This document shows, in pieces, positions 1 to 20,400 of a stretch of DNA of 64,000 bases. The notes under the pieces are model-generated. The model was given only the letters and a program-made list of their open reading frames with translations. It had not been told where the DNA came from and ran no database searches. The stretch comes from Oenanthe sinensis. Its lineage: Eukaryota; Streptophyta; Magnoliopsida; Apiales; Apiaceae. Location: contig CM053795.1 in the NCBI GenBank assembly GCA_028671895.1, positions 10,437,501 to 10,501,500 on the forward strand, in the 5' to 3' direction. Position numbers and translations under genes: made by a program. Every line of letters starts with the position of its first letter. The stretch's first letter is position 1.

Positions 1-1369
1 CTATTTTTAGCTCAAACACAAATTTCTTCATCTTAATGATTTTGTGATGACATTTTTATCCTTATAACTTAAAATAATTTATAATATAAATGTAATATTT
101 AAATAATATTTATAAATTCAATCCTCTAAATCTAAATTTGAGACCTAATTATTTTATTTTTTAATCCTAATATACATTAAATATATAAAGTTTAAAATAA
201 AATTTCTCCTTACAATTTTGGTTTCACAAAAAAAATTATAAATAAATAGTATTAAGATCTAAACAACCCATATTTTATATATACATATAATAAGATTCGA
301 ACATTTAATCATATCATTGCTCAAATAACGAGATAATAAAAAACATGTATTACAACCTCATCTAAAAAAAATTGAATTATTATAAGATTAAAAGTTGTGA
401 AAATAAAACAATTATTTATAAACTCATTAATTATTAGTTACAAGTCATATAAAATACATTAAGTAAATATAAGGGTATATTAGTTTTAATATTTATATTT
501 AAGTGTGTTAATAAGGTAATAAAACATATTCATAAAATAGATATAAAAAGGGATATATTGATAAATGGATTCACTAATTTGGGACATATATTATATAAAT
601 TCACAGGAGAAAATGAGAGTATTTGTATTTTACTCCCTCCATCCCTAAATAAATGTCCATTTTGACTTTTTCTTGTTCAAATTGACTAATTTTTTACTAA
701 CAATTAAAAAATATTCTTTTATAATTTTAAAAAACTAAAAAATACATTTTAAAGTAGATTATATATATATTTTTAATAATATAAAATTTTAATTTTTTTC
801 AATTATATATTATATTTAAATCACTGAAAATAAAGTGTACAACTAAAAGGGGACTGAGGGAGTAGTAGATAAATAATTATAGGTTAAAACCTATTTATAA
901 ATATAATATTCAACTATTTGTATAATAGGTAAAAATGATTTACAAGTCATTCGTAAATTTATTTGAAGAAAGTAGAAAAGGAGCCAGTATTGCTTTTAAA
1001 ATTCACTTTTAATACTGTATTTTATTAGTTTATATCATTACTAATAAATTTACTAAACAAAGAGTAACTTATAACTCATGAATTACTTTTTAATTATAAA
1101 TAATATAAGTATTTTTCATTTAACAATCAACTTTTAATGATAGTCAAATGAAAATTGTTATTCAGAAATAATATTTGCTACAAACTTAACAGTAACTCCA
1201 TCACATATAATAACAATAGTTATGAGATAAAAGAGTGCAAGTTGTAAATTTATTCCACAATTAAAAAAGCATTACAGAATAAGTTTTCCACTTCCAAATC
1301 CTCAGTACAAGCTCATCTCACAAACAGATTTCTGTGTCAAATAGATAAACGTGTCCGTACACAGATTAT
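1..1369. other. AT-rich flank downstream of the first PQT3-like gene
   Basis: No coding region is visible here. The sequence is strongly AT-rich and holds one Stowaway-type MITE, listed separately. The last 100 bases or so are probably the 3' untranslated region of the minus-strand PQT3-like gene, because similar sequence (ending in 'attacagaataagttt') recurs downstream of its tandem copy near 9521-9540. Confidence 0.6.
633..862. mobile_element. Stowaway-type MITE
   Basis: The left end reads CTCCCTCCATCCCTAAATAA and the right end is its imperfect inverted complement (CTCCCTCAGTCCCC on the other strand). Both ends are flanked by TA (631-632 and 863-864), the target duplication typical of Tc1/mariner Stowaway elements. 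The 230-bp AT-rich interior has no coding capacity. Size, TIR and TA duplication all fit the family. Confidence 0.8.
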
Positions 1370-4300
1370 CTACCTATGCTTGCTGCTATGACCTCTTTCT
1401 CTCTCCCTCGACCCTCTACTAGAATGTCTACCCTCCTCCACTGCAGGCGCAGGTGATGCCTCGTATCTAGAAGGCCTCCTCTTAAAGTGCCTATCATCAT
1501 CACTTGATTCATAGTCATGCTCGTCTGCATAGTTATAACTATTCTTCGACACAGCAGTTGCAGTTTTGCGATGATCCTCATGGTAGCCATTTGATGTTGC
1601 ATGGTGGCTGTGACTACTGTGATGACTCGACCCATTAACAGCAGAGGGAGAAGAACTGCCAATCTTTCTTTTCTTGGAGGCTGCTGACTCCCCTTCTGGA
1701 AAAGTGATGCGTGCAAAGACACTGGCCTTGTGTTTCCGGTCAGATATTGTTTTCTCAGTAGCTGATTTGGATGACAGTGGTGGTAGGTCTACCGTCTCTT
1801 GAGGGATTGGCGATCTGGCAGCTGAGGCTACTTCTGCCTCTGACCGGTGGTGGTGCCGGCGTTCTTTTTCCCGGTGTTGATGAGGATTATCTTCGTAATA
1901 GTCATCCTCGTATTTCATCTTCCTTTTGGAAGATGTGCGTACAGGTTCTGGATCATGGGTACTGCAGTCTGGTGACGGTCTCTCCGGCCTTTCTGATCGG
2001 GGACGAGGATGGTGGTAATCTGGTGGTGGTGGTGGGGACTTCTGTATCATAATAACAAAGATGACCTGTTAAAAATTCTTGCTGACGATATCACAGATAA
2101 CAAGCAAATAACAATTCACCAAAAAATAAAGATCCTGATTCAGGATAAAAAAATATATTAAGAGAAAGTTCTTGTACAGATAAATTATGTTATTTATATC
2201 TTTAAGTACTAATGTATCTGTCAAATTTATCCACAAGACTACAAGAGTAATGTGATACATAGCAAACTACCCTTAATATATTTTCAAAGCTAAATGTCAG
2301 ACTCAGATTCTAATATGGCAGAATTCTATTAAGAATTTAACTTCCACCTCTTGTCAACATGGCAAACTTTTTATCTACTAAAATCAGATTGGGCTTTCCC
2401 TTGCTTTTAGATTGATATTACTGCCTAGGATTTAAGCATTAGAGCAAGCCAATGCTAAATGGAAAATGGTTACAACCATTGCAATAATATGCCACCAAAA
2501 AGTGTTTTTTGATACTAAAATAAAACTTACACTCCAATGCTAGTTTCAAATTACAATGCTAGTTTCAAATTACAATTAATTAATTCCAAATTTAGTAACA
2601 TTTTACCAAACTCTTTCAACATTCATCTAAATTGGGCCAACTTGCACTTCGTTTCTAGTTATTCAATGATGTGATAAAGATGGCTATAGCTATCTTTAGT
2701 TGTAAATATAGAACCAATTATCCATTTATGCATCTTTCCAATCAATTATAATTATGCATTGGAGTGGTGATTTTTAGTTCCAGTTCTATATTATAGCTAT
2801 AGAACCAATATTTAGCTATGCATTGGACTTGCTCTTACAAGTTAAAAATAAAAAACTGTAATAAAGTTGTGAACATTCAAGTTTCATTCTTTTTTGGTCA
2901 ATTTCTGGGTAATTAAAGCATGAAACAGAAACCTCAATTAGTTAGAATATACCAGTGGCATTGCACTAGCTGCCCCTGTTTTTATCTATAAAAGCAAAAA
3001 CAAGAATAGAAGTACATACAAATTTTGATTTCCCGAAGGGAACATCCCCATGACTGATCATCTCTCTGCTGAATTCCCTATCTCTCGACACCTCCCTGCA
3101 GCAATGTAAATATATCATGAAGTATAAGAAACATTACAAACACCAACCAAAGTAAACAAGATGTAATATCCGCAGGCAGAGCAACCCAATTCATCACACG
3201 CACAGTATATTTAGAAAAAATTAATACCTTCCTCTGGTACTCTCAAGATCTCGTTTGTGCTTTATAGTGGCTTTGCGAGCTTCAAATTCTTCCCTGCTCA
3301 TAACTGGAGGGCCACCGCCCCCATTAAAGCCCATCCCAAATTCAGAAAGGTTTCTGAAATAAGCCAAATAAAAAATGATGAACAAGCCACAACATAGATA
3401 TTAAATAGTGCCTTGAGGCAGTACAATAAGCAATATAGTCAACCCAAAAAACATGGAGCTTTGTACCCTCGTCCCCTTCTAACAGGCAGAGCAGCAAAGG
3501 GGAACGAGAATGATCCAGTTTAGAAGATAATATTGTGCATACCTCGGTGGGAAAGGCATCATATACCCTTGAGCTCCAAATGGATCATGAGGAAAAGGAC
3601 CCCCAAATGGCATAGGCCCTGGCCCAAGACCATAGCCCATAAAGGGCATTGGACCACCATAAGGCCCGCCAAACCCATCAAATCCAGGTTGCATGCCATT
3701 CCAGAAAGGATTAAAACCAGAGGGTTCCATTGGCATCATATAATTCTCAGCTGCAAAGTCTTGAGGGGGTCTCCACTGCATATCTCCTGCTGGAAAGCAA
3801 AAGAAAATTAAAGGAAGATATCAGCATTATTCTATTAAAGTCCTCTTCTGATTTGAAACGTCATTATATAACTCCAAGAAAAAGTCTGCCAACAAGATCC
3901 ACATATCCGAATGTAGCAAGAGTGAGAAAAAAGGTATATACAACATACCTCCTGAAGGCAATCGAGCTTTCTTCTTCTTCTTTTTCTTTCCTAAGAAACA
4001 AAAAAAATGTGTCATAGCTGAGAAACATTTGCTGCCAATCATTCTACCAGTTCTTTTTTGTGGAATGAATGGTTTTTACAATCAATCATGCAGGTCTAGT
4101 TTTTTATTTATTATTTCTTATAGCCATTGGTAGGAATTCATATGGTTTGACTAAAGTGACTAATTCCCCAGAAACTCGTATAATCAGTTCCATCCATGCA
4201 TTAGCTATATGTAATGTACCTACCCACTTCCCCAGAAACTGGCTTCTGCTGCATTTCTTCATCAGTCACTGGAGGACACACCTGTGACCCTGGTTCCCTC

Positions 4301-7300
4301 GCACTCCGTGACTCGTGCGTCGCCTCTGAAAATTCTGCACCTTTTTCAACAGTTACTTTATCCAAGATATTTTGTGCATTTCTGACAACTTTTATCGGTT
4401 CCTTCATCTCCTTAATATTTGCATTCTCTTCATTTTTAGGTGCAAGTACATCCCCCTTTGAAGCTGCAGACAACGTAGGGGATGGAACCTTCGGAGATGG
4501 AATTTTACGTTGCGGACTCCGAGTAGACTCCATATCTGTTAGAAGGGAAGTTACAGGCAAAAGAATATAGCGCAATGTTGGAATAACAAATTTAAGATAA
4601 AACACAAACCTTGTGGTTGAAAAGCGCTGCCACCATTATCACCGCTGCTATTATTAGCCTCTAAAATCCGAATGATGGTATCCCTCACTGTCTTATTGGG
4701 TAAAAGATCGTCTGCAAGTACATTTGTGGCCCCACAGATACACATAGACTTGGATATGATATAATCTCTTATGCCTGAGAAAACATTCAATACATAAAAT
4801 TATAGTTTTGTTTCAAAAGGTTCACACATGTAAAAATGGTACACAAACAATAGGGAATCTATGATATCCTCGTTACAGTATATAGTACTTCAAATTAAAA
4901 AATTACAAACCAAGGTACACTGTACAACATCTACATCTTCTGAAAGAATAAGTACGAAACTATGAGCAAGGGATCTAATAGTGGTTAACTATTCATAAAT
5001 CTTATATTCACAATGTATTCCAAAAATATGGCAACACTAGAAAAATATCTTACACTTGTCACAATAACTATTGAAGCAGCACTTGCTAGTTAGAACTGCA
5101 TCTTTCATAACTGCCTTGCACAGAGGGCAGTAAAGTTCTGGAGGGAGGTCAGCAACAGAACGAGTTGAGGGCATCCCTTCAATCTCCTTCTCGAAAGCAG
5201 CCCTGTAATATAGATTAAATGATTTTAGTTTAATCTAAGACTTTCTGCCATAACTATAGGAGCGAGATCACAAGGAGAACAGAAAGGTTGTAACTTACTC
5301 ATTCGGTTTTAAAACAGCAACAGCACCACTTGGTAATGCATATGATCCATCCGGGGTAGCCATTAACATAGACTTAGGAATGCCAGTTGGAGGTTTGGTC
5401 CTCTTAATATCAAAATTTGGATCACCATTTGTGGGACAATGCTGAATAAAATGTCCTAAATAAGAGATTTCCATTGATTAGTACGTATACAACCACACAG
5501 CAAACTATTTACATGTCTACAATGAAGCAAAAAAAAAACTATTTTTAAATGTCTAAACTGATAACAAAAGAAAACTTTTTGGCAGTAATTAGAGATGTGA
5601 ACTTACCAGGCACCTTGCACCTATGACAAATATAGCCCGGTGGGGGTGTTGTCCGTTCCAACAATCCTCCTCGACCTGAAGTCAACGGAATTAGATATTT
5701 AATCATTTCCTATGGATACAGAGAGTACTTAAACAAAATAGACTAGCAATTTTGCCGGGACAAGGAATTCAGCTGCATATTGGCACAAATGGTTTTTGAA
5801 TTTGTTCTAACCCAGCAATTATTTTCTGATTTTTAGCAAACAAATTATAATGCAAGCGTACATGCATACAGAAAATATGCCACTTTTGATACTGAGCTAC
5901 AAAATGGGATTGCTTACTTTCTGAACAAATATAAATGATAAATGTGCATCTGGTTGTGGTTTAAAGACCACATACACATATATCCCTCTCAAGTTGACAT
6001 TTGTAAGTAAAGTGGTTGATTTCAAAAACTGGAGCATTCTTTCAAATTAATCCAACAATCGTGCACATTGTATTTTAGCATGCATCCAAGTAATGACTAT
6101 ACGGTTGGTGTTTATATTACAATTTAGTCTGTTGAATTTGTAAATCTTAGTCTTGCATTGGCTTAGGGCATGTTGAACATGACTCGAAAATTATTGTCTG
6201 ATACTTCACACTATATAAATGTTTATATTAAATATTCAGAGAAGTATTCAGGAACATACCAAAACCACGCCCGCCACTTCTCCCGCCCATACCACGACCA
6301 AAGCCTCTACCACCGCCATAACTATCAGGATTTTGACTGCAATTCCATCAGAATATACAGCTGATAAGAATTTCAATTCATGCATAACCAGAAACCACTC
6401 ATTACAAGGCTAAACTCATAAGAAATAAGAATGGCATCTCACCTCTGCCAGTCCAAAGCAGGAGTATCAATTAAAGCTCTAATCTTGCTGTCCTCGTCGG
6501 CTTTACTTGGCGGAGGAGCAGTAGGAGCATCCTGAACTGGTGCAACTTCGGGCATCGTATACAGATCATTCCCAAATTCATCCCACTCAAATTCTTCAGG
6601 CTACAAACGCGAAGAACTTATAAGCTATATCGCCTAACTGGTAGGAACTAACTTAAAATTAAAAATCTGAGCCTGGGACGGAAACAAGAATCCAGATTAC
6701 GGGTATCAAACCCAATACATGCTTACATATTTTGAAACAGAGGGATCTGCTCCTGAAAAGCTACTTTTGGTTGCTTGAACATCCTCCAACTTATTTTCAG
6801 CTACTGGTCTGAATTACACAACACAAAATACATAATATTACAATCGTGCACCTCCAATTGGAAGGTCATATGACAGTAAAGTATAATCTATTGTTTGTAG
6901 CACCAAAATAGCTTACAAGCAAAATTTTACCGCAACTTGTTACAAACAACAGATTAAAAAAGAGCTTTAAAAGACATAAATTATTGGTTAGAAGTCTTTA
7001 TAGGTTTGAGGCAATACTTGGCCTGATCAGTGATTGGAGTGGTTATGATGGGCATGCGAGCACGCCCTCGCCCTGGTACCCGACGTATCAAAACGGATGT
7101 ATTTTTGGGAATCAACATTCCTTCATCAAGGTACTCTGAAATTGTAAAACAGATAAATCAAACTATAAAAGAGCTGCAACGGGATGTATCGATAGACTAA
7201 ACACGCCTCCTCTAATAGCTTCGCAATGTCAATTGTCAAAACATATTATCCCTATTCCTACATGGGTTGTCTTTGCTTTCATGCCCTAATGTAGCCAAAC

Positions 7301-7851
7301 TTAATTATTAATAAACAGAGTAATTATAACTTCTAACAGTTTTATAAAAGCATCTATAATGTTTAGAGAATTGACCCAAACCCGTGTGTGCAACTAACAC
7401 ACTATCACTTGTAAGTTTTGTTGGGCAAATTACAGCACTGAAACTAATGACTACTCCCATGGCTTTTCTCATCAATCCATGAAAAAGATCTTCTCCAAAC
7501 CATCTTTAGTTAATTCTAATATCCAGTGACCAGACTTAAAGCAAATAGATTGGTGTGATAAACCATTAACATCAAATATAGCACGCACATACATCAAGAA
7601 AATGACTATTTTCTACAAGAGCACGTATATAAATAAAAGACGCACAAAACAATGTAATCGACTAATTCTGAAGAATCAAACCAACCTTCATTAGTCTGAG
7701 CATTGGTGACAACCAGGTCAAAATCAGTACCCTTGCCCAAATGCTTGTTTTCGAATATTTTTTCTTTCAAACTTGCAACTGTTATAAAATGGCCGTCTAT
7801 CGATATAGAATCATAATCTTTAGCACTTTTAAACTTATAATAAACAGCCAT
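1370..7851 (-). CDS. PQT3: PQT3-like E3 ubiquitin ligase (DWNN/RBBP6 family), copy A
   Basis: Fifteen exons join into an uninterrupted frame of about 870 codons: 7686-7851, 7018-7135, 6727-6808, 6443-6600, 6260-6336, 5607-5675, 5299-5455, 5054-5202, 4610-4774, 4224-4535, 3949-3990, 3543-3786, 3228-3353, 3020-3095 and 1370-2041. The N-terminus (MAVYYKFKSAKDYDS) opens a ubiquitin-like DWNN domain at about 1-75. A CCHC zinc knuckle follows (CHRCKVPGHFIQHC, 217-230), then a RING/U-box-like Cys motif at about 300-345 (CPLC, KCC, CDKC, CICG), a Pro/Gly/Met-rich stretch and a basic Arg/Ser/His-rich tail. Known: Arabidopsis PQT3 is a nuclear E3 ligase acting negatively in oxidative-stress tolerance. 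Substrates here are unknown. The start is the first ATG of the DWNN domain. A direct tandem copy lies upstream at 9.6-15.9 kb. Confidence 0.9.
2442..2834. mobile_element. PIF/Harbinger-like MITE in intron 14 of PQT3-like copy A
   Basis: The ends are inverted: GAGCAAGCCAATGC on the left, GAGCAAGTCCAATGC from the right. They are flanked by TTA on both sides (2439-2441 and 2835-2837). The TTA duplication and the GAGCA...CCAATGC terminus are typical of plant PIF/Harbinger nonautonomous elements. There is no ORF in the 393 bp. The tandem gene copy shows no such element at the matching intron. Confidence 0.7.
2535..2572. repeat. 19-bp perfect tandem repeat, two copies
   Basis: The unit caatgctagtttcaaatta occurs twice back to back (2535-2553 and 2554-2572) inside the Harbinger-like MITE, apparently a local slippage duplication within the element. 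Confidence 0.9.
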
Positions 7852-8539
7852 GAATCTTTAATTTTTTTTCACTAAAAAAATCACAAAAATAATAACAAAG
7901 ACAAAACCCTAGAGTTTCAATCAAAGGCCCTCAAATAAAATATTGTAGGCCTGATATTCAACTAAAACCAACAAACAATATATATAACAATACAAAAAGC
8001 TAAAGATCCTCTCTTTTTTTATCTCTTCAATAGTAAAGATCAAACCAATCTTCGCAACACAGCAAGTCTTCTCCGCAACTTCAAAAGATCAATAACTTAT
8101 CCAATCCGTCCGTACAAGTATCCAACACGACGCCGTTTAGCCCAAAAATCCAATCAGATCTGAAAAAATTGCATCGAAATCGATGAAACCGGTCCGCGAA
8201 CAACAAATCCTCGTTCAGATCGATGAGTAATTGATTAAAAATCAATCGATTCAAGTTCTTCAAAGCGCGATGATCTCTGCGACACGATCTCCGCCGTTGG
8301 CTCGAATCTCGAACAAATCAGACGCGAATTGATCTTCGCAGCAGTTTAAATTCAACGATCCTCATCGAATTTCATCGATTGACGCGATCAATTGAAGAAA
8401 AATTCGATCTCTCGCTTAAAATTTTAGCGATTTCAAGAGAAGCTAGGGTTTGTTTTGTTGTTCGCGATGAGAAAAGGATATGAGAGAAGCCAAGCCGTAA
8501 TAAAGCTTTATGTAGGTTATAACATACGCCTCTTTACGT

Positions 8540-8549
8540 TTATATATAT
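8540..8549 (-). promoter_or_regulatory. Candidate TATA box of PQT3-like copy A
   Basis: On the minus strand the sequence CATATATATAAACG lies about 690 bases before the start codon and just before the conserved leader that both gene copies share (ending in 'gagaagctagggtttgtt' on the plus strand). It would place transcription start near 8510. This is inferred from sequence only. Confidence 0.4.
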
Positions 8550-8550
8550 G

Positions 8551-9597
8551 TGCACACGCGTTAAAGGCGGTAATATATACTATTATTTTTGGAGGCGGTA
8601 GAATTTCGGGTCGGATTAAAAAATAATTTCATTTTTTATTTAATTAAAATTAAGCTCGATATAAAAATAATCGGAGTTAAGTATTTATTTTTACATAATA
8701 TAAATGTTTTACATTAAAATAGTTTTATGTTAGAAATAGATAAAAAGGGTTTTCTGAAATAAATTATTTTAATTTCATTTGATGAAAAATTTAACTTCAC
8801 TTTTTCACATATAAGTTTTGTTTTAATTTTATAATTTTTCGAACTCATAAATTTCAAAAATATAATAATTTTATTTACATATATAATAACTTAAAATTTA
8901 AAGTTGGCTTCCTTTTTGAGATCACTTAAATTTATAGGCAGTTTATTTAATTCTACTAAGTAGGCTCTAAATTCGAAAAACATGTAAATATGAAATTATA
9001 CATGTTTAAATGATTTTCGTTTCTTTAAGTACTTATAAATTTATTACATTTTTATATATTAAAATTAAGATTGTTTTTTTATTAAATCTGATAAATTTTA
9101 TGAAATCCTAGTTAATATTTTCTTATATTGGTTTGATTTATTTAGCCAATTTATTTTAATGAAATGATTATACCATTTTTAAAATATTTCTCGTTGTGTA
9201 TTTTTTTCAAATATTTTTTGTCCTATTTTAAAAGAACTGATCGAGGGAGAGAAATTATTCCCAACATTTTTCGTTTCTTCGTACAGTACCATAGTTTTAG
9301 TTCTATTCAAGTTTCTGTTATTAATTTTATATTATATGAAATACTAGAGCCTACATATGATTTTTAAATTTTGCAATTATTTTTATATATTTTAAAGTCG
9401 GAGTACTTTCAATTTCAAATACAATACGTGAAATGAAAATCGTTTTACTGCTTTACAGCAACTTCATCACAACAGATATTTAAATAAAAAGTGCAAATAT
9501 ATATTTATTTAATAAAAATCTATTACAGAATAAGTTTTTCCCTTCAAATTCTCAGAACAAGTTCAGCTCACATACAAATTTCTCTCCAATAGGTATG
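8551..9597. other. AT-rich spacer between the tandem PQT3-like copies
   Basis: This interval separates the promoter of copy A from the stop codon of copy B. It is very AT-rich and has no ORF with protein-like composition. The last 80 bases or so before 9597 resemble the 3' untranslated region of copy A and are probably that of copy B. Confidence 0.6.
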
Positions 9598-15893
<6,296 letters not shown>

Positions 15894-17442
15894 AATTCTT
15901 TTTTTTTCCTTTTCACAATACAATATCAATCACCAAACCCTAGAATTTCAACAGGCCTTCAAGATAACAATTCTAGGCCTGATATTCAACTACAATATAA
16001 ATATATCTCAATACAAAAACTAAATATTCTCTTTTTTTGTTTATCTATACAATAAGAAAGATCAAACCGATCTTCGCGACGATCGAACAGCAAATCGTCT
16101 TCGCGGCTTCAATAAACTGATGATCTTTACAAGAACTCCGTATATGTATCTAATACGACGCCGTTCTACGATCAAAGCGATGAGTGATTGATGAATGATT
16201 AAACAATTTAAGTTGTTCAAAGCGCGACGATCTCTGCAACACGATCTTCAAATCGGCTCGGATCTCGAACAAATCAGACGCGAATTCACCTGCTTCGTGT
16301 CGAAGTTCAACGATTAACGAGATTAATTGATGAAAAATTCGATCTCTGCTTGAAATTTTAACGATTGGAAGAGAAGCTAGGGTTTGTTACAGGTTGTAAT
16401 TTGTAAAAGCCGTACGGATACGCCTGTATGTGTAATTTTGTGTGTGTATATATATATCGGAGGGAGAGGCGGTTAGGCCCTGCGCGTTTTTGACCTTTCC
16501 CCAATTGGCGATAGAATTAAGGTCATAATTTCGTGTAGTGCACGTTTCAGTGGGTCTAATGATAACATAAATGTATTCTAATTATTAAAAACAATTACCC
16601 TAAAAAATTATTAAAAACAACCAATTCGCTCAAAAATTGTTATTTTTAATTATTTTCATTAAAAAAAAAATTTAACATTATTTCATCATCTGAATTGTTA
16701 CATTACCAATATCGGATTACTATTGATTTTATAGCCTTCCATTATTATTTGTTTTAAAAGTTTACCAAAGTTTTCATTCAAAAAATGTGAGGGGGGGAAA
16801 ACAAACTGTGCTCCCATTTATAATCAAAAAGGCCGATTTGGGTATGTAATACGTTATAAAGAAATAAAAATAAATTTAGCTGTCAGTTATATGGACAGAA
16901 AAAAAATGGGTTTTCGTCAAGAACAATCGATTGTTTATAACATCACTCCGCGCTTTAACCCTCCAGTATTCACCTCAAAGATGTAGCGTTAATACTATCC
17001 ACGTAAAAAAACGCAGTCCCTAAAAAAATTTCTCTGATATAACTAATAATAAAAAAGGTATGCAATACTGTTGAAGTACTTTTGTTTAGTAATCCTGATT
17101 GGCAATTTGGCATACGCACATTTTCGGTCATAATATTACCCATATGGTTTGAGCTCTGTAGCTATATGACTACTGTAGTGAGGTTTGAGTTGTGTGTGTG
17201 TAAACCTAATATGTTTTTCTACTACACTAAATTTGAAATAAGATTTTGTTCCCGGATAAAAAATTGAGGGTCCCTGAACCTGTATGTATAAATTTCAACC
17301 AATATACAAAATTACAAACTTTTAACCATTGTACTAAAAAGCTTTAGAGAAAAAAACTGCCTGAAAAAACTAGAAGAAGTTACAGTAAGGCTTTCTGAGG
17401 TATCATGGACTCTAAGATATTCCAAGCACATCCTATTATTTT
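15894..17442. other. Leader/promoter of copy B and spacer to the AIM24-like gene
   Basis: The part 15894-16400 resembles the untranslated leader of copy A and is probably the 5' leader of copy B. A minus-strand TATA run at 16449-16459 is its candidate TATA box. From about 16500 to 17300 the sequence is AT-rich with no convincing gene. The final stretch before 17443 is probably the 3' untranslated region of the AIM24-like gene. Confidence 0.5.
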
Positions 17443-20400
17443 TCATATGTCAGTCAAGATCAAGGATGATACAATCACCACATATGCTAAGAAGAAGAAA
17501 ACAGCTATCTGAAAGAAGAACTTTGGGTTGTCTCTCATGTTTGGAGATGCCACCGCCCTACAAAAAAGAGGCCATCCACAGAGTCAAAATAAAGCAAGGA
17601 AGAAAAACACGTGCAGAGTGAAACTGTGGGGAGTTACAAGACATACCTAGCTATGCGTTGGGACAACCTATGGAAAGGCATGCTCTGTATGAAGACAATA
17701 CCAGGTCCTGTTAAAACAGCTGTTACTCCATTCTCACCCTGCCGGTATGACAAGTTCTAGGAGTTAACCAACTTCACCAGATTACATATATAACTATTAA
17801 GAATATTGTAAGAGCAAACGAAGGCATTCCCTAAATCACGTACTAGACATCAATGGCATTTAGCCGCATTGATATTATTCAAATGCTACAACCAGAAGCG
17901 TAGCCTATGTTTCAACAGAATAATATTTCTATATCAATTTTTTAAGTAGGTATGCAAGATAAAAGGATATAATAATTATTATAGTAAACAATATGTGTAA
18001 AAAATTACCCCAAACACCACCCTTCTCATTGGACCATTATATTTGACTTGTACATTCACTGTTCTTGACAGTGCAATGATGCTAGAGACATCAACAGAAA
18101 GGACTTCACCCACCTCGAGACTTTTCTGCACAACTAACAATAGACAAACAGGAAATGAAACTTCATTCAAATTACATGCAGCATTCTTAGAGAGCAATCA
18201 GAACACATATTTTCTTCTTGTACACACCACAGAAAAGGTACAGGGGAGCCATAGGTCTAATGGGAAATTTGAAGTTTGTGGTATGTAATTGTTTTTATCA
18301 TTACAAAGATTCCTTCATAAAACCTGCCTAAAGGCCAAAGTTCACTAAGGTCTCCATGTACTAATGTTTCTAAGTTATAGCAAACAAAATGGGGAAAAAT
18401 TAATGTATGATAGGTGCCATGGGTACAATAACAGGAAACCTAGAATACCAGGCCTCTTGCAATCTAGATTATGAATTTATACATAAGAGACCAAATCAAA
18501 CTTATAATTTTTTTCTCAGAGCCCCCAAAAAAATCTTCATGGACTAAAATAGATTTATTGGTAAATTCAATACCATACCAGTTCCACCACCAACTATGAA
18601 TGCAAGCCCTTGGCCAGATAATTTTTGTCTCAGAAATCCCTGCAATTATCAGATAAAATCTGTTAGATCAAGAGTTTTGCAAACTGCAAGGAAGCATGTT
18701 TATGACAGGGGAATAACCATCTTACCTCTACACCAGGTATAACATTGTGTGCCCTGGGATCAACTGCATTGTTGACTTTTACATCATTGATAGAACACAG
18801 GAATGCATCTGGCTACAAAACATGTTACCAGATCACCCACACGTCAAGTTCAAATTTATTATATACTTTCTTCCAAACAACATAATCAAAATGCAGGATT
18901 TGTAGTAGAACTCAAGTAATGATTTATAGCGACATAAGAGTAGTTGACAAGGAGAAACTACAAAACAGTTTCTCAAAAAAAAAAGGGAAAGAAATATAAT
19001 AATTCAAGTTTACCTGGCATAACAGCTCACCGCCAAACAATGCTAAATCAATCTGCAGAATAAATGAAATAAAATTGATCAATGTTTGTGTCTTAAACTT
19101 TGATAATGCTTTTAATTGGTAAATATAAACAAAATAATCATGAAATATACCGGGAGAATTCTTGCAAGTGAAGGTGCAGCAATACCAACAAACTCATCAC
19201 TTGTACCAGAATTGAGGAAAACTATGTTACTCAAACTCTTGCCAAAGAGCCACTGCCACACACCGGCTTCATTTTCAGGGACAAAAACATTCTCCATTAT
19301 GATCTGCCCGGACATGTAACACATGGAACCTGTAATACAATAAAATAGTACCATGAAAAATCATTTCCAAATAAACAAAAAGATGTAAGGTCAAGCTCGC
19401 GACGGATGATAGTATGCTTTAGAAAGATGCTGCTAAACGTAAAATATCTATACACTTTGCTGCTACAAGAGACATGGACTCCATTAACAAGTCTATGCAA
19501 ATTGTCAACTCCTATATTTAAGCAGTGCTATTAAAAATCTTATTGGAGTAAAAGATACAGTGGTGTTAATCTTACACAGCATAAATAATAATTTACTTAT
19601 GGCACTATTTCTCCTTTTTTACACTGACTCGCCAGTTTACATTATGGCAACAATAAGTCAATAACATATTTCACACCTACTAGTAACAAGTCCAGTTTAA
19701 TCAGGAAAGCACTGTGATACTCTCAAATTCAACAACCAATTATTATTCACAAAAATACGATTAAGATGTAACAAGTTCAACAAGCATAAGCAAATTACCT
19801 GGCTTTGCTATAATCTTCTCTTGTGGCTTTAACATGATCTGGCAGTACACAACCCCAGACCATAAGATACATTAGAGACAATACATATTCAATAAAGGGT
19901 TGAAGTAAAACTAATGCCAACATAGTTATATATTTGTCTGTGCATACCTGAACTATTTGAGCTTCTCCACCCAAGATCTGGAAAGGTGTTACAGCTTCTT
20001 GTGGACTCTGCATTTCATGGTACCAATAAATTCAGAATTAAGAACTAAAAAATAATTAAACCGGAAAAGGCTTCAAATTTGAAGATAAATGCCCTTTATA
20101 GTTGATTAATTTAAGTTGTAATACTTGGCAAATCATAAAGTAAATAAAATTTTAAAAGGGACATATATAATAGAAAAATTGATAAGCTAAGCAGAGGTTG
20201 GAAAAAGAAATTATTGATAGATGCTAACAATATCGATATAAAAGTAAAGTATTTAACGAAGGCAACAAAAAAGACAGGCATGAATAAAGTTAACATTGCA
20301 TATTTAATAGTTGTTGAACAGCACTGTGCGCACCTGCCAAAAAAGTGATGTAACAAGTCTATATTTAGGGCATCAACTTTCAAATCAACCAGAAGATATG

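Noticed and set aside
9164..9367. 67-codon plus-strand frame between the tandem genes
   Set aside because: Phe/Ile/Tyr-rich translation of AT-rich DNA, with no family and no conservation evidence.
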